Positions 17,099 through 24,892 of a stretch of DNA of 64,000 bases are shown piece after piece. The stretch's first letter is position 1; each line of letters begins with the position of its first letter. Location of the stretch: assembly GCF_001277255.1 (NCBI RefSeq), contig NZ_CP012264.1, forward strand, positions 744,001-808,000. Direction: 5' to 3'. Made by a program: the position numbers and the translations under genes. The notes below the pieces were generated by a model that did not search any database, was not told the origin of the DNA, and worked only from the letters and a program-made list of their open reading frames with translations. The stretch is from Cronobacter condimenti 1330. GTDB taxonomy: Bacteria > Pseudomonadota > Gammaproteobacteria > Enterobacterales > Enterobacteriaceae.

Positions 17099-20005
17099 TT
17101 ACTGGTGAGTCACCACGATAAGACGCAGCGCATCCAGACGCCAGCTCGCCTGGTTGAGATTCTCCAGCACCTGCTGGCGATTGTGTTCGATTGCCGCCAG
17201 TTCGTCGTCGCGAATGTTCGGGTTTACCGCACGCAGCGCTTCGAGGCGGGAAAGCTCGGCAGACAGTTTATCGTCGGCTTCCTGGCGCGCTGCGTCGATA
17301 AGTGCGCGTGCGGCTTTTTCCACCTGGGCTTCGCCACCTTGCAAAATGGCGTGAACTTCCTGCTGCACCGCATTCACCAGCTTGCTGCCGGTATGGCGAT
17401 TGACGGCACTTAATTGGCGGTTGAAGCTTTCAAACTCCACCTGACCTGCGAGGTTAGTGCCGTTTTTATCGAGCAGCATGCGCACCGGCGTTGGCGGCAG
17501 GAAGCGGTTTAACTGCAACTGCTTCGGCGCTTTGGCTTCCACCACGTAGATAAGCTCCAGCAGCAGCGTGCCCACCGGCAACGCTTTGTTTTTCAGGAGC
17601 GAAATCGTGCAACTACCGGTATCGCCGGAAAGGATAAGATCCAGACCGTTGCGAATAAGCGGATGCTCCCAGGTAATGAACTGCGCGTCTTCGCGCGACA
17701 GCGCCACGTCGCGGTTAAACGTAATGGTGCAGCCATCTTCCGGCAGGCCCGGGAAATCTGGCACCAGCATATGATCGGAAGGCGTCAGCACAATCATATG
17801 TTCGCCGCGATCGTCCTGGTTAATCCCCACGATATCGAACAGGTTCATGGCGAAATTCACCAGACCCGTGTCGTCATCCTGTTCCGCAATGGTGTCGGCC
17901 AACTGCTGCGCTTTTTCGCCGCCGTTGGAGTGGATCTCCAGCAGACGGTCACGGCCCTGCTCAAGCTGCGCTTTCAGCTCATCGTGTTGCTTGCGACATG
18001 CCTTGATGAGATCGTCAAAGCCCTCGTCGTTTTCCGGCGCGGCCAGATAACCAATCAACTGTTCGTAAACGCTGTCGTAAATCGCACGCCCGGTGGGACA
18101 GGTGTGCTCGAACGCATCGAGACCTTCGTGGTACCAGCGCACCAGCACTGACTGCGCGGTTTTTTCGAGGTACGGCACATGGATCTGAATGTCGTGCGCC
18201 TGGCCAATACGATCAAGACGGCCGATACGCTGCTCCAGCAGATCCGGGTTGAAGGGTAGGTCAAACATCACCAGCTGACTTGCGAACTGGAAGTTACGGC
18301 CCTCAGAGCCGATTTCCGAGCAGAGCAGCACCTGTGCGCCGGTATCTTCTTCTGCAAACCAGGCCGCCGCGCGGTCACGTTCGATAATCGACATCCCTTC
18401 ATGGAACACGGCGGCACGGATGCCTTCGCGCTCGCGCAGCACCTGCTCCAGTTGAAGCGCGGTGGCGGCCTTCGCGCAGATAACCAGCACTTTTTGCGAG
18501 CGATGGCTTGTGAGATAGCCCATCAGCCACTCCACGCGCGGGTCGAAGTTCCACCAGGTGCCGCTGTCGCCTTCGAACTCCTGATAAATCTGTTCCGGGT
18601 AGAGCATATCGCGGGCGCGTTCTTCAGCGGTTTTACGCGCGCCCATGATGCCGGAAACCTTAATGGCGGTCTGGTACTGGGTCGGCAACGGCAGCTTAAT
18701 GGTGTGTAATTCGCGCTGCGGGAAGCCTTTCACGCCGTTACGGGTGTTGCGGAACAGGACGCGGCTGGTGCCGTGGCGGTCCATCAGCATTGAGACCAGT
18801 TCCTGACGCGCGGCCTCGGCGCCGTCACGGTCGCTGTTCGCGGTTTGCAGCAGCGGCTCGATATCCTGCTCGCCAATCAGCTCGCTTAATGTGTTGAGCT
18901 GTTCATCGCTAAGATGCGTCCCGGCCAGCAGCAACGCGACGGCGTCCGCCACCGGGCGGTAGTTCTGCTGTTCTTCGACAAATTGTTCGAAATCGTGGAA
19001 GCGGTTCGGGTCCAGCAGACGCAGGCGCGCGAAGTGGCTTTCCATCCCGAGCTGCTCTGGCGTTGCGGTCAGCAGCAGCACGCCTGCCACGCGTTCGGCC
19101 AGTTGTTCAATGGCCTGATATTCGCGGCTTGGCGCATCTTCACTCCACACCAGGTGGTGCGCTTCGTCCACTACCAGCAGATCCCATTCGGCATCACAGA
19201 GATGCTCAAGGCGCTGTTTGTTGCGGCGCACGAAATCGAGCGAGCAGATAACCAGCTGTTCGGTATCGAACGGGTTGTCAGATTCATGCTGCGCTTCGGT
19301 ATAGCGCTCGTCATCAAACAGCGAGAAGCGCAGGTTGAAGCGGCGCAGCATCTCTACCAGCCACTGGTGTTGCAGCGTTTCCGGCACGACAATCAGCACA
19401 CGCTCGGCAGCTCCGGAAAGCAGTTGCTGATGAATGATCATCCCGGCTTCGATGGTTTTGCCAAGACCCACTTCATCCGCCAGCAGCACGCGCGGCGCAT
19501 GACGGCGGCCCACATCGTTGGCGATATTGAGCTGGTGCGGGATCAGATTGGTACGCTGGCCGCGCAGGCCGCTCCACGGCATCCGGTACTGTTCGCTCTG
19601 GTATTTGCGGGCGCGAAAGCGCAGGGAGAAGCGGTCCATGCGGTCTATCTGGCCTGCGAACAGGCGGTCCTGCGGTTTGCTGAACACCAGCTTGCTGTCG
19701 AGGAACACTTCGCGCAGCGTGACATTTTCCTCAAGCGTATCCAGACGCGTGCCGATATAGATAAGTAAGCCGTTTTCTTCCTTTACTTCATCCACTTTCA
19801 ACTGCCAGCCTTCATGGCTGGTCACGGTATCGCCCGGGTTGAACATTACGCGGGTGACCGGGGAGTCATTTCGGGCATACAGACGATTTTCACCGGTAGC
19901 CGGGAAAAGCAGTGTCACCATGCGGGCGTCAATCGCCACAACGGTGCCCAGTCCCAGTTCGCTCTCCGTATCGCTGATCCAGCGTTGACCAAGTGTAAAA
20001 GGCAT
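17099..20005 (-). CDS. rapA: RNA polymerase-associated SWI2/SNF2 ATPase
   Basis: RapA (HepA) binds RNA polymerase and uses ATP to recycle stalled or post-termination enzyme. The 968 residues equal the E. coli length. Order: N-terminal Tudor-like beta-barrels (about 1-105); the helicase first lobe with Walker A DEVGLGKTIEAG (about 177) and Walker B DEAH; a Rapid spacer; the second RecA lobe with LLCSEIGSEGRNFQ and QRIGRLDRIGQ motifs; and a C-terminal domain with coiled-coil-like repeats. The promoter lies in the 133-bp gap before polB, which also holds a perfect 20-bp palindrome. Confidence 0.98.
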   Translation of the reverse strand: MPFTLGQRWISDTESELGLGTVVAIDARMVTLLFPATGENRLYARNDSPVTRVMFNPGDTVTSHEGWQLKVDEVKEENGLLIYIGTRLDTLEENVTLREVFLDSKLVFSKPQDRLFAGQIDRMDRFSLRFRARKYQSEQYRMPWSGLRGQRTNLIPHQLNIANDVGRRHAPRVLLADEVGLGKTIEAGMIIHQQLLSGAAERVLIVVPETLQHQWLVEMLRRFNLRFSLFDDERYTEAQHESDNPFDTEQLVICSLDFVRRNKQRLEHLCDAEWDLLVVDEAHHLVWSEDAPSREYQAIEQLAERVAGVLLLTATPEQLGMESHFARLRLLDPNRFHDFEQFVEEQQNYRPVADAVALLLAGTHLSDEQLNTLSELIGEQDIEPLLQTANSDRDGAEAARQELVSMLMDRHGTSRVLFRNTRNGVKGFPQRELHTIKLPLPTQYQTAIKVSGIMGARKTAEERARDMLYPEQIYQEFEGDSGTWWNFDPRVEWLMGYLTSHRSQKVLVICAKAATALQLEQVLREREGIRAAVFHEGMSIIERDRAAAWFAEEDTGAQVLLCSEIGSEGRNFQFASQLVMFDLPFNPDLLEQRIGRLDRIGQAHDIQIHVPYLEKTAQSVLVRWYHEGLDAFEHTCPTGRAIYDSVYEQLIGYLAAPENDEGFDDLIKACRKQHDELKAQLEQGRDRLLEIHSNGGEKAQQLADTIAEQDDDTGLVNFAMNLFDIVGINQDDRGEHMIVLTPSDHMLVPDFPGLPEDGCTITFNRDVALSREDAQFITWEHPLIRNGLDLILSGDTGSCTISLLKNKALPVGTLLLELIYVVEAKAPKQLQLNRFLPPTPVRMLLDKNGTNLAGQVEFESFNRQLSAVNRHTGSKLVNAVQQEVHAILQGGEAQVEKAARALIDAARQEADDKLSAELSRLEALRAVNPNIRDDELAAIEHNRQQVLENLNQASWRLDALRLIVVTHQ

Positions 20006-20053
20006 ATATATCGGCTCTATTCTCTTATCAAATTTGCAGGCAATAGTATGACT

Positions 20054-20073
20054 CCCGCCTGCATGCAGGCGGG
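20054..20073. repeat. Perfect 20-bp palindrome between rapA and polB
   Basis: CCCGCCTGCATGCAGGCGGG reads the same on both strands. It lies 49-68 bp upstream of the rapA ATG and 66-85 bp downstream of the polB stop. No T-run follows on the minus strand, so it is not a classic terminator. It could be a protein-binding operator for rapA or an mRNA end structure for polB. Confidence 0.6.
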
Positions 20074-20138
20074 GGGTCGTGATCAGGGTGATGTGAAAAG
20101 GGCGCTATGGTACTGGATGCCAGGACGTTCGTCACCTG

Positions 20139-22499
20139 TCAAAAGAGCCCCAACTGCCCTGTCATGAGTGTAGCAAAGTCATCTTCCATGAAAGGCAAAA
20201 TCCCCTCTGCCACTGGCTGTAACTGTTTCGTTAAATAGTGATCGTAGTCGAGCGCGGCCTGCTGGTAATCGATGGGTTCCGGGCCGTTCATCGTCCACAC
20301 ATATTTAATGGTGCCACGGTTCTGGTACTGCGCCGCGCGCCCAAGCCGCGCATTGTGCTCGTCAGCGAGCCGGGCCGCGCGAACATGCGGCGGCACGTTG
20401 CGCTGGTATTCACTGAGCGGTCGACGCAGACGCTTGCGATACACAAGCTGATCATCCAGCTCGCCTGCCATCAACCGGGCGATGGTCTCGCGAATATAAT
20501 CCTGATACGGCTCGCGGCGGAAAATTCGCAGGTAAAGATTTTGCTGGAACTGCTGGGCGAGCGGCGTCCAGTCGGTGCGCACCGTCTCAAGCCCCTTAAA
20601 CACCATACGCTGGCTGTCGCCTTCCTGAATCAACCCCGCGTAGCGCTTCTTGCTGCCCATCTCCGCGCCGCGAATGGTCGGCATCAAAAAACGGCAGAAG
20701 TGCGTTTCAAATTCCAGCTCCAGCGCACTCTCAAGCCCCATACTGTCCTGCAGATGTTGCGTCCACCAGGCATTGACGTGCGCCACCAGTTGCTGGCCTA
20801 TCTGTGCGGCGGCATCTTCGCTGTGCGGGCTTTTCAGCCAGACAAACGTTGAGTCAGTGTCGCCGTATATCACCGAATAACCCTGCGCTTCGATAAGCGT
20901 TTTGGTCTGGCGCATGATGTCGTGACCGCGCATGGTAATAGAAGAGGCGAGGCGTGGGTCAAAGAACCGGCACGCGCTGGTGCCCAGCACGCCGTAAAAC
21001 GCGTTCATGATGATTTTCAGCGCCTGCGAGAGTGGTTTATTACCCACCCGCTTTGCCTCTTCGCGCCCCTGCCAGATTTGCGTCACAATCTCCGGCAGGC
21101 AGTGCGTCTTGCGCGAAAACCGGGCGCCGATAAAACCTTCCACGCTCGCGGCATTATCTGGCGCGCCAAGCCCTTCCACCAGGCCTACCGGGTCGATTAA
21201 AAAAGTGCGAATAATCGACGGGTAGAGGCTTTTGTAATCCAGCACCAGTACCGAGTCGTAAAGACCCGGCTGCGAATCCATCACATAACCGCCAGGGCTT
21301 GCCTGCGGCGGCACCGCACCAAGGTTCGGCGCGACAAACCCCGCGCGATGCATCCGGGGAAAATAGAGATGACTGAACGCCGCCACCGAGCCGCCGTGAC
21401 GGTCGGCCGGCAGGCCGTTAACCGTAGCGCGCTCCAGCAGAAACGGCATAATTTCCGTCTTATGGAAAATGCGCGTGACCAGCTCGCAATCTTTCAGGTT
21501 ATAGGTAGCGAGCGCCGGTTTGTCCTCGGCGAAGCGCCGGTCTATCTCATCCATGCGCTGCCACGGGTTATCGATGGCTTTGCCTTCGCCCAGTAACTCT
21601 TGAGAAACCGCCTCCAGCGAAAACGACGAGAAATTCCAGAACGCGGATTTCAGGGCATCAATGCCGTCGATAATGAGCCGCCCTGTGGCCTGCGCGAAAA
21701 AAACACCGTTTTTAAAGCCATGTTCGCGCCACTCCAGTTCACTGTTGCCGCGCCCGAGCCGCAACGGCACGCCATAACGCTCGGCATGTTTTTGCAGCAC
21801 TCGCAGGTCAAACTGCACCACGTTCCAGCCGATCAGCACATCCGGATCGTGCTTTGCAAACCAGGCGTTAAGTTTTTCAATCAATTGCGGGCGGCTTGCA
21901 ACATATTCCAGATGAAAGTCGAGCGCGCTGGCGTCACCGTTTTCCGGCCCGAGCATGTACACCACACGGGAGCCGCAGCCTTCAAGGCCAATACAATAGA
22001 GCTCGCCGTGGCGGGTCGTTTCGATATCGAGCGATACCCACTTGAGCGGAGGACGATAGGGCGGATTTGGCTTCAGGCGGGCGTTGATGAGCCGATCGCC
22101 CTGGCGATCGCCGCTAACCCACACCGGCGCGGTAATAAAGCGCTCCATCAGAAAACGCTCCGGCGGGCGAATATCTGCCTCATAGACCGTCACGCCGTTT
22201 TCACGCAGCAGTTTATCAAGGCGCATCAGCTGGCGGTGGGAGCGGCAGTAAAGGCCGCAAACCGGCTGGCGCTGAAAATCCTTCAGGGCGAGTGGGGCGA
22301 AGCGCGCGTCACTTTCCTGTGCGAGCAGGCGTTCGGCGAGCAGGCGTTCGGCCTCGGGAAGAAACGCCACCGACTCCTGGGGGGGAAGGCACACCCGTAG
22401 CGGCCCGTCGTCCGTTGCAAGCCAGAATTCAATCTCCGTACCTTGCGGTGTATCCCGCCAGTGACGGCTTAAAATAAACCCCTGATGCGCTTCAGCCAC
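20139..22499 (-). CDS. polB: DNA polymerase II
   Basis: Pol II is the SOS-induced family B polymerase with proofreading, used in replication restart and some lesion bypass. The 786-residue protein (E. coli 783) has the exonuclease motif DIETTRHGELY, then NVVQFDLR, polymerase motif A DYKSLYPSIIRTF, motif B (LKIIMNAFYGVLG) and motif C YGDTDS. The end MTGQLGLF resembles the clamp-binding motif. Near residues 50-60 a 15-bp unit is tandemly duplicated (22321-22350), giving AERLLAERLL. This probably accounts for part of the extra length. A LexA box precedes the gene. Confidence 0.98.
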   Translation of the reverse strand: MAEAHQGFILSRHWRDTPQGTEIEFWLATDDGPLRVCLPPQESVAFLPEAERLLAERLLAQESDARFAPLALKDFQRQPVCGLYCRSHRQLMRLDKLLRENGVTVYEADIRPPERFLMERFITAPVWVSGDRQGDRLINARLKPNPPYRPPLKWVSLDIETTRHGELYCIGLEGCGSRVVYMLGPENGDASALDFHLEYVASRPQLIEKLNAWFAKHDPDVLIGWNVVQFDLRVLQKHAERYGVPLRLGRGNSELEWREHGFKNGVFFAQATGRLIIDGIDALKSAFWNFSSFSLEAVSQELLGEGKAIDNPWQRMDEIDRRFAEDKPALATYNLKDCELVTRIFHKTEIMPFLLERATVNGLPADRHGGSVAAFSHLYFPRMHRAGFVAPNLGAVPPQASPGGYVMDSQPGLYDSVLVLDYKSLYPSIIRTFLIDPVGLVEGLGAPDNAASVEGFIGARFSRKTHCLPEIVTQIWQGREEAKRVGNKPLSQALKIIMNAFYGVLGTSACRFFDPRLASSITMRGHDIMRQTKTLIEAQGYSVIYGDTDSTFVWLKSPHSEDAAAQIGQQLVAHVNAWWTQHLQDSMGLESALELEFETHFCRFLMPTIRGAEMGSKKRYAGLIQEGDSQRMVFKGLETVRTDWTPLAQQFQQNLYLRIFRREPYQDYIRETIARLMAGELDDQLVYRKRLRRPLSEYQRNVPPHVRAARLADEHNARLGRAAQYQNRGTIKYVWTMNGPEPIDYQQAALDYDHYLTKQLQPVAEGILPFMEDDFATLMTGQLGLF
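22321..22350. repeat. 15-bp perfect tandem duplication inside polB
   Basis: GCGAGCAGGCGTTCG occurs twice back to back (22321-22335 and 22336-22350), in frame. It duplicates five codons in the N-terminal domain of Pol II. Slippage could add or remove a unit without breaking the frame. Confidence 0.9.
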
Positions 22500-22514
22500 G
22501 CTGCGTACTCACGT

Positions 22515-22543
22515 AAAAAACCAGGCGTCAGTATAGCCTGGTT
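22515..22543 (-). terminator. araBAD terminator overlapping the polB promoter
   Basis: Read leftward, AACCAGGC (22543-22536) pairs with GCCTGGTT (22526-22519) around a 9-nt loop, and a run of U follows. It lies 55 bp after the araD stop and should end araBAD mRNA. The loop holds TATACT (22535-22530), the likely polB -10 box. Confidence 0.85.
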
Positions 22544-22571
22544 GAGGGTGTTTGGCTGGGGTTTTATACAG
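22530..22571 (-). promoter_or_regulatory. polB promoter with LexA box
   Basis: Read leftward, CTGTATAAAACCCCAG (22571-22556) matches the LexA consensus CTGT-N8-ACAG except for one base in the right half. I recall the E. coli polB site as having the full right half. It covers the -35 region of the -10 hexamer TATACT (22535-22530), so LexA would block polymerase. This agrees with known SOS control of polB. Confidence 0.8.
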
Positions 22572-22597
22572 GTGTGCCAGCATCAGCAGGCACGGTT

Positions 22598-23293
22598 TTA
22601 CTGCCCGTAATATGCCTTTGCGCCATGTTTGCGCAGATAGTGTTTATCCAGCAGCGTCTGCTGCATCGCCGGCAGTTCCGGGGCGAGCTGGCGGCAGAAA
22701 ATGCCCATATAGGCGACTTCTTCCAGCACAATGGCGTTATGTACCGCGTCTTCGGCATTTTTTCCCCAGGCGAAAGGGCCGTGGGAGTGTACCAGCACGC
22801 CGGGCATCTGCGCCGGATCGATATCGTGCTCGCGGAAGGTTTCGGCAATCACCACGCCGGTTTCCCATTCATACGCGCCGTTAATCTCTTCATCGGTCAT
22901 CTTACGTGTGCAGGGGATAGCGCCGTAGAAGTAATCGGCGTGTGTGGTACCGGTTGCCGGGATCGGCAGCCCCGCCTGCGCCCAGATAGTGGCGTGGCGC
23001 GAATGGGTATGAACGATGCCGCCGATGGTCGGGAACTGTTGGTAGAGCAGGCGATGGGTCGGCGTATCGGAAGAGGGTTTTTTGTTCCCTTCGACCACTT
23101 CGCCGGTCTCGATGCTGACCACCACCATGTCGTCTGCGGTCATCACGGTATAATCGACCCCCGAGGGCTTAATCACAAAAACACCGCGTTCGCGGTCGAC
23201 TGCGCTCACGTTGCCCCAGGTTAACGTCACCAGATTATGTTTTGGCAGCGCCAGATTGGCGTCGAGGACCTGACGCTTGAGTTCTTCTAACAT
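22598..23293 (-). CDS. araD: L-ribulose-5-phosphate 4-epimerase
   Basis: AraD converts L-ribulose 5-phosphate to D-xylulose 5-phosphate, the last step before the pentose phosphate pathway. The start at 23293 (MLEELKRQVLDAN) gives 231 residues, exactly the E. coli length. The longer open frame upstream runs through the repeat-bearing spacer and is rejected. This class II aldolase-fold enzyme shows the zinc histidines in HTHSRHATIW (about 95-97) and HSHGPFAWG (about 171). It is the last gene of araBAD. Confidence 0.97.
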   Translation of the reverse strand: MLEELKRQVLDANLALPKHNLVTLTWGNVSAVDRERGVFVIKPSGVDYTVMTADDMVVVSIETGEVVEGNKKPSSDTPTHRLLYQQFPTIGGIVHTHSRHATIWAQAGLPIPATGTTHADYFYGAIPCTRKMTDEEINGAYEWETGVVIAETFREHDIDPAQMPGVLVHSHGPFAWGKNAEDAVHNAIVLEEVAYMGIFCRQLAPELPAMQQTLLDKHYLRKHGAKAYYGQ

Positions 23294-23305
23294 TGTCATC
23301 TCCGT

Positions 23306-23369
23306 GCCGGATGACGCATCGCTTACCGGGCCCGCGGCGTGCAGGCCCGGTGGCAGAGCGCCACCGGGC
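23306..23369. repeat. REP-like element and hairpin between araA and araD
   Basis: GCCGGATGACGCATCGCTTACCGGGCC (27 nt; the REP pattern of a GCCNGATG arm and a CTTANCNGGCC arm, 23306-23332) is followed by a perfect 10-bp stem with a 5-nt loop (GCCCGGTGGC 23345-23354, GCCACCGGGC 23360-23369). E. coli also carries REP sequence at this junction. Such elements protect the upstream araBA mRNA from 3' exonucleases and lower araD expression. Confidence 0.75.
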
Positions 23370-23379
23370 ATTCCATGCT

Positions 23380-24885
23380 TTAACGTTTTGAACCGTAATA
23401 AACTTCATTCCAGCGCAGCGCGTCTTTAAAGGCAGGCAGGCGGGTCTCGTTGTCGATAACGGCGAGTTCAAGGTCATGCATTTCCGCAAACAGACGCATG
23501 TCATCGAGCGACAGGGCCTGGCTGAAGACGGTGTGGTGCGCGCCGCCCGCGAGGATCCAGGCTTCCGACGCGGTCGGCAGATCCGGCTGGGCCTTCCACA
23601 GGGCGTTGGCGACCGGCAGTTTCGGCAGGGAGTGCGGCGTTTCCACCGCGTCGACGCAGTTCACCAGCAGACGGAAGCGATCGCCCAGATCGATAAGGCT
23701 CGCATTCACCGCAGGGCCTGTGGTGGTGGAGAAGATCAGACGCGCCGGATCGGCTTTGCCGCCGATGCCGAGGTATTGCACGTCCAGGATTGGTTTTTCC
23801 GGGGTGGCGATGGTCGGGCAGACTTCCAGCATGTGGGAGCCGAGCACCATGTCGTTGCCGTTCTCGAAGTTATAGGTGTAGTCCTCCATAAAGGAGGTGC
23901 CGCCTTCAAGGCCCGTGGACATCACTTTCATGATGCGCAGCAGCGCGGCGGTTTTCCAGTCGCCTTCGCCCGCAAAGCCGTAGCCCTGCTGCATCAGACG
24001 TTGTACCGCCAGACCCGGCAGCTGTTTTAAGCCGTGCAGATCTTCAAAAGTGGTGGTGAACGCGTGGAAGCCGCCATCCTGCAGGAAGCGCTTCATGCCA
24101 AGTTCGATGCGCGCCGCGTCAATCACGTTCTGGCGCTTGTCGCCATTAATCTGTGCTGCTGGCGTCAAACGGTAGCTGCTTTCGTATTCATCGACCAGCG
24201 CGTTGATATCACCTTCACTGACATCATTCACGATAGCGACCAGGTCGCCCACGCCCCAGGTATTCACCGAGAAGCCGAATTTGATCTGCGCGGCGACTTT
24301 ATCCCCTTCGGTTACTGCCACTTCACGCATGTTGTCGCCAAAGCGCGCCACTTTCAGATGGCGGGTATCTTGTTTGGACACCGCCTGACGCATCCACGCG
24401 CCGAGACGCCCCTGGGACTGTTTGTCCTGCCAGTAGCCCGTCACCACGCTGTGCTGCAGACGCATACGCGCCCCGATGAAGCCGAACTCGCGGCCGCCGT
24501 GTGCGGTCTGGTTCAGGTTCATAAAGTCCATGTCGATGCTGTCCCACGGGATCTGCGCGTTGAACTGGGTATGGAATTGCAGCAGCGGTTTGTTGAGGAT
24601 AGACAGGCCGTTGATCCACATTTTGGCTGGCGAGAAGGTATGCAGCCAGACCACCAGACCCGCGCATTTATCGTCATAGTTAGCGTCACGACAGATGGCG
24701 GTGATTTCGTCCGGTGTGGTGCCAAGCGGTTTTAACACCAGCTTGCACGGCAGTTTCGCTTCGGTGTTCAGCGCATTCACCACCTGCTCAGCGTGCTGAT
24801 TAACCTGACGCAGCGTTTCTGGGCCGTACAGGTGCTGGCTGCCAATCACAAACCACACTTCATACTGATCGAAAATTGTCATCAT
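23380..24885 (-). CDS. araA: L-arabinose isomerase
   Basis: AraA isomerises L-arabinose to L-ribulose in the cytoplasm using Mn2+. The 501-residue product matches E. coli AraA (500) along its length, with EVWFVIGSQHLYGPETL at the N-terminus, VWLHTFSPAKMWI, the catalytic glutamates in FTTTFEDLHG and TSFMEDYTY, and metal-binding histidines in GSHMLEVCP and AGGAHHTVFS. Either of two adjacent ATG codons (24885 or 24882) could start it; the second matches E. coli. It lies 7 bp after araB. Confidence 0.98.
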   Translation of the reverse strand: MMTIFDQYEVWFVIGSQHLYGPETLRQVNQHAEQVVNALNTEAKLPCKLVLKPLGTTPDEITAICRDANYDDKCAGLVVWLHTFSPAKMWINGLSILNKPLLQFHTQFNAQIPWDSIDMDFMNLNQTAHGGREFGFIGARMRLQHSVVTGYWQDKQSQGRLGAWMRQAVSKQDTRHLKVARFGDNMREVAVTEGDKVAAQIKFGFSVNTWGVGDLVAIVNDVSEGDINALVDEYESSYRLTPAAQINGDKRQNVIDAARIELGMKRFLQDGGFHAFTTTFEDLHGLKQLPGLAVQRLMQQGYGFAGEGDWKTAALLRIMKVMSTGLEGGTSFMEDYTYNFENGNDMVLGSHMLEVCPTIATPEKPILDVQYLGIGGKADPARLIFSTTTGPAVNASLIDLGDRFRLLVNCVDAVETPHSLPKLPVANALWKAQPDLPTASEAWILAGGAHHTVFSQALSLDDMRLFAEMHDLELAVIDNETRLPAFKDALRWNEVYYGSKR

Positions 24886-24892
24886 CGTGTCC

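Noticed and set aside
23294..23371. N-terminal extension of araD
   Set aside because: The extension translates the REP-like spacer. The ATG at 23293 gives the exact family length.
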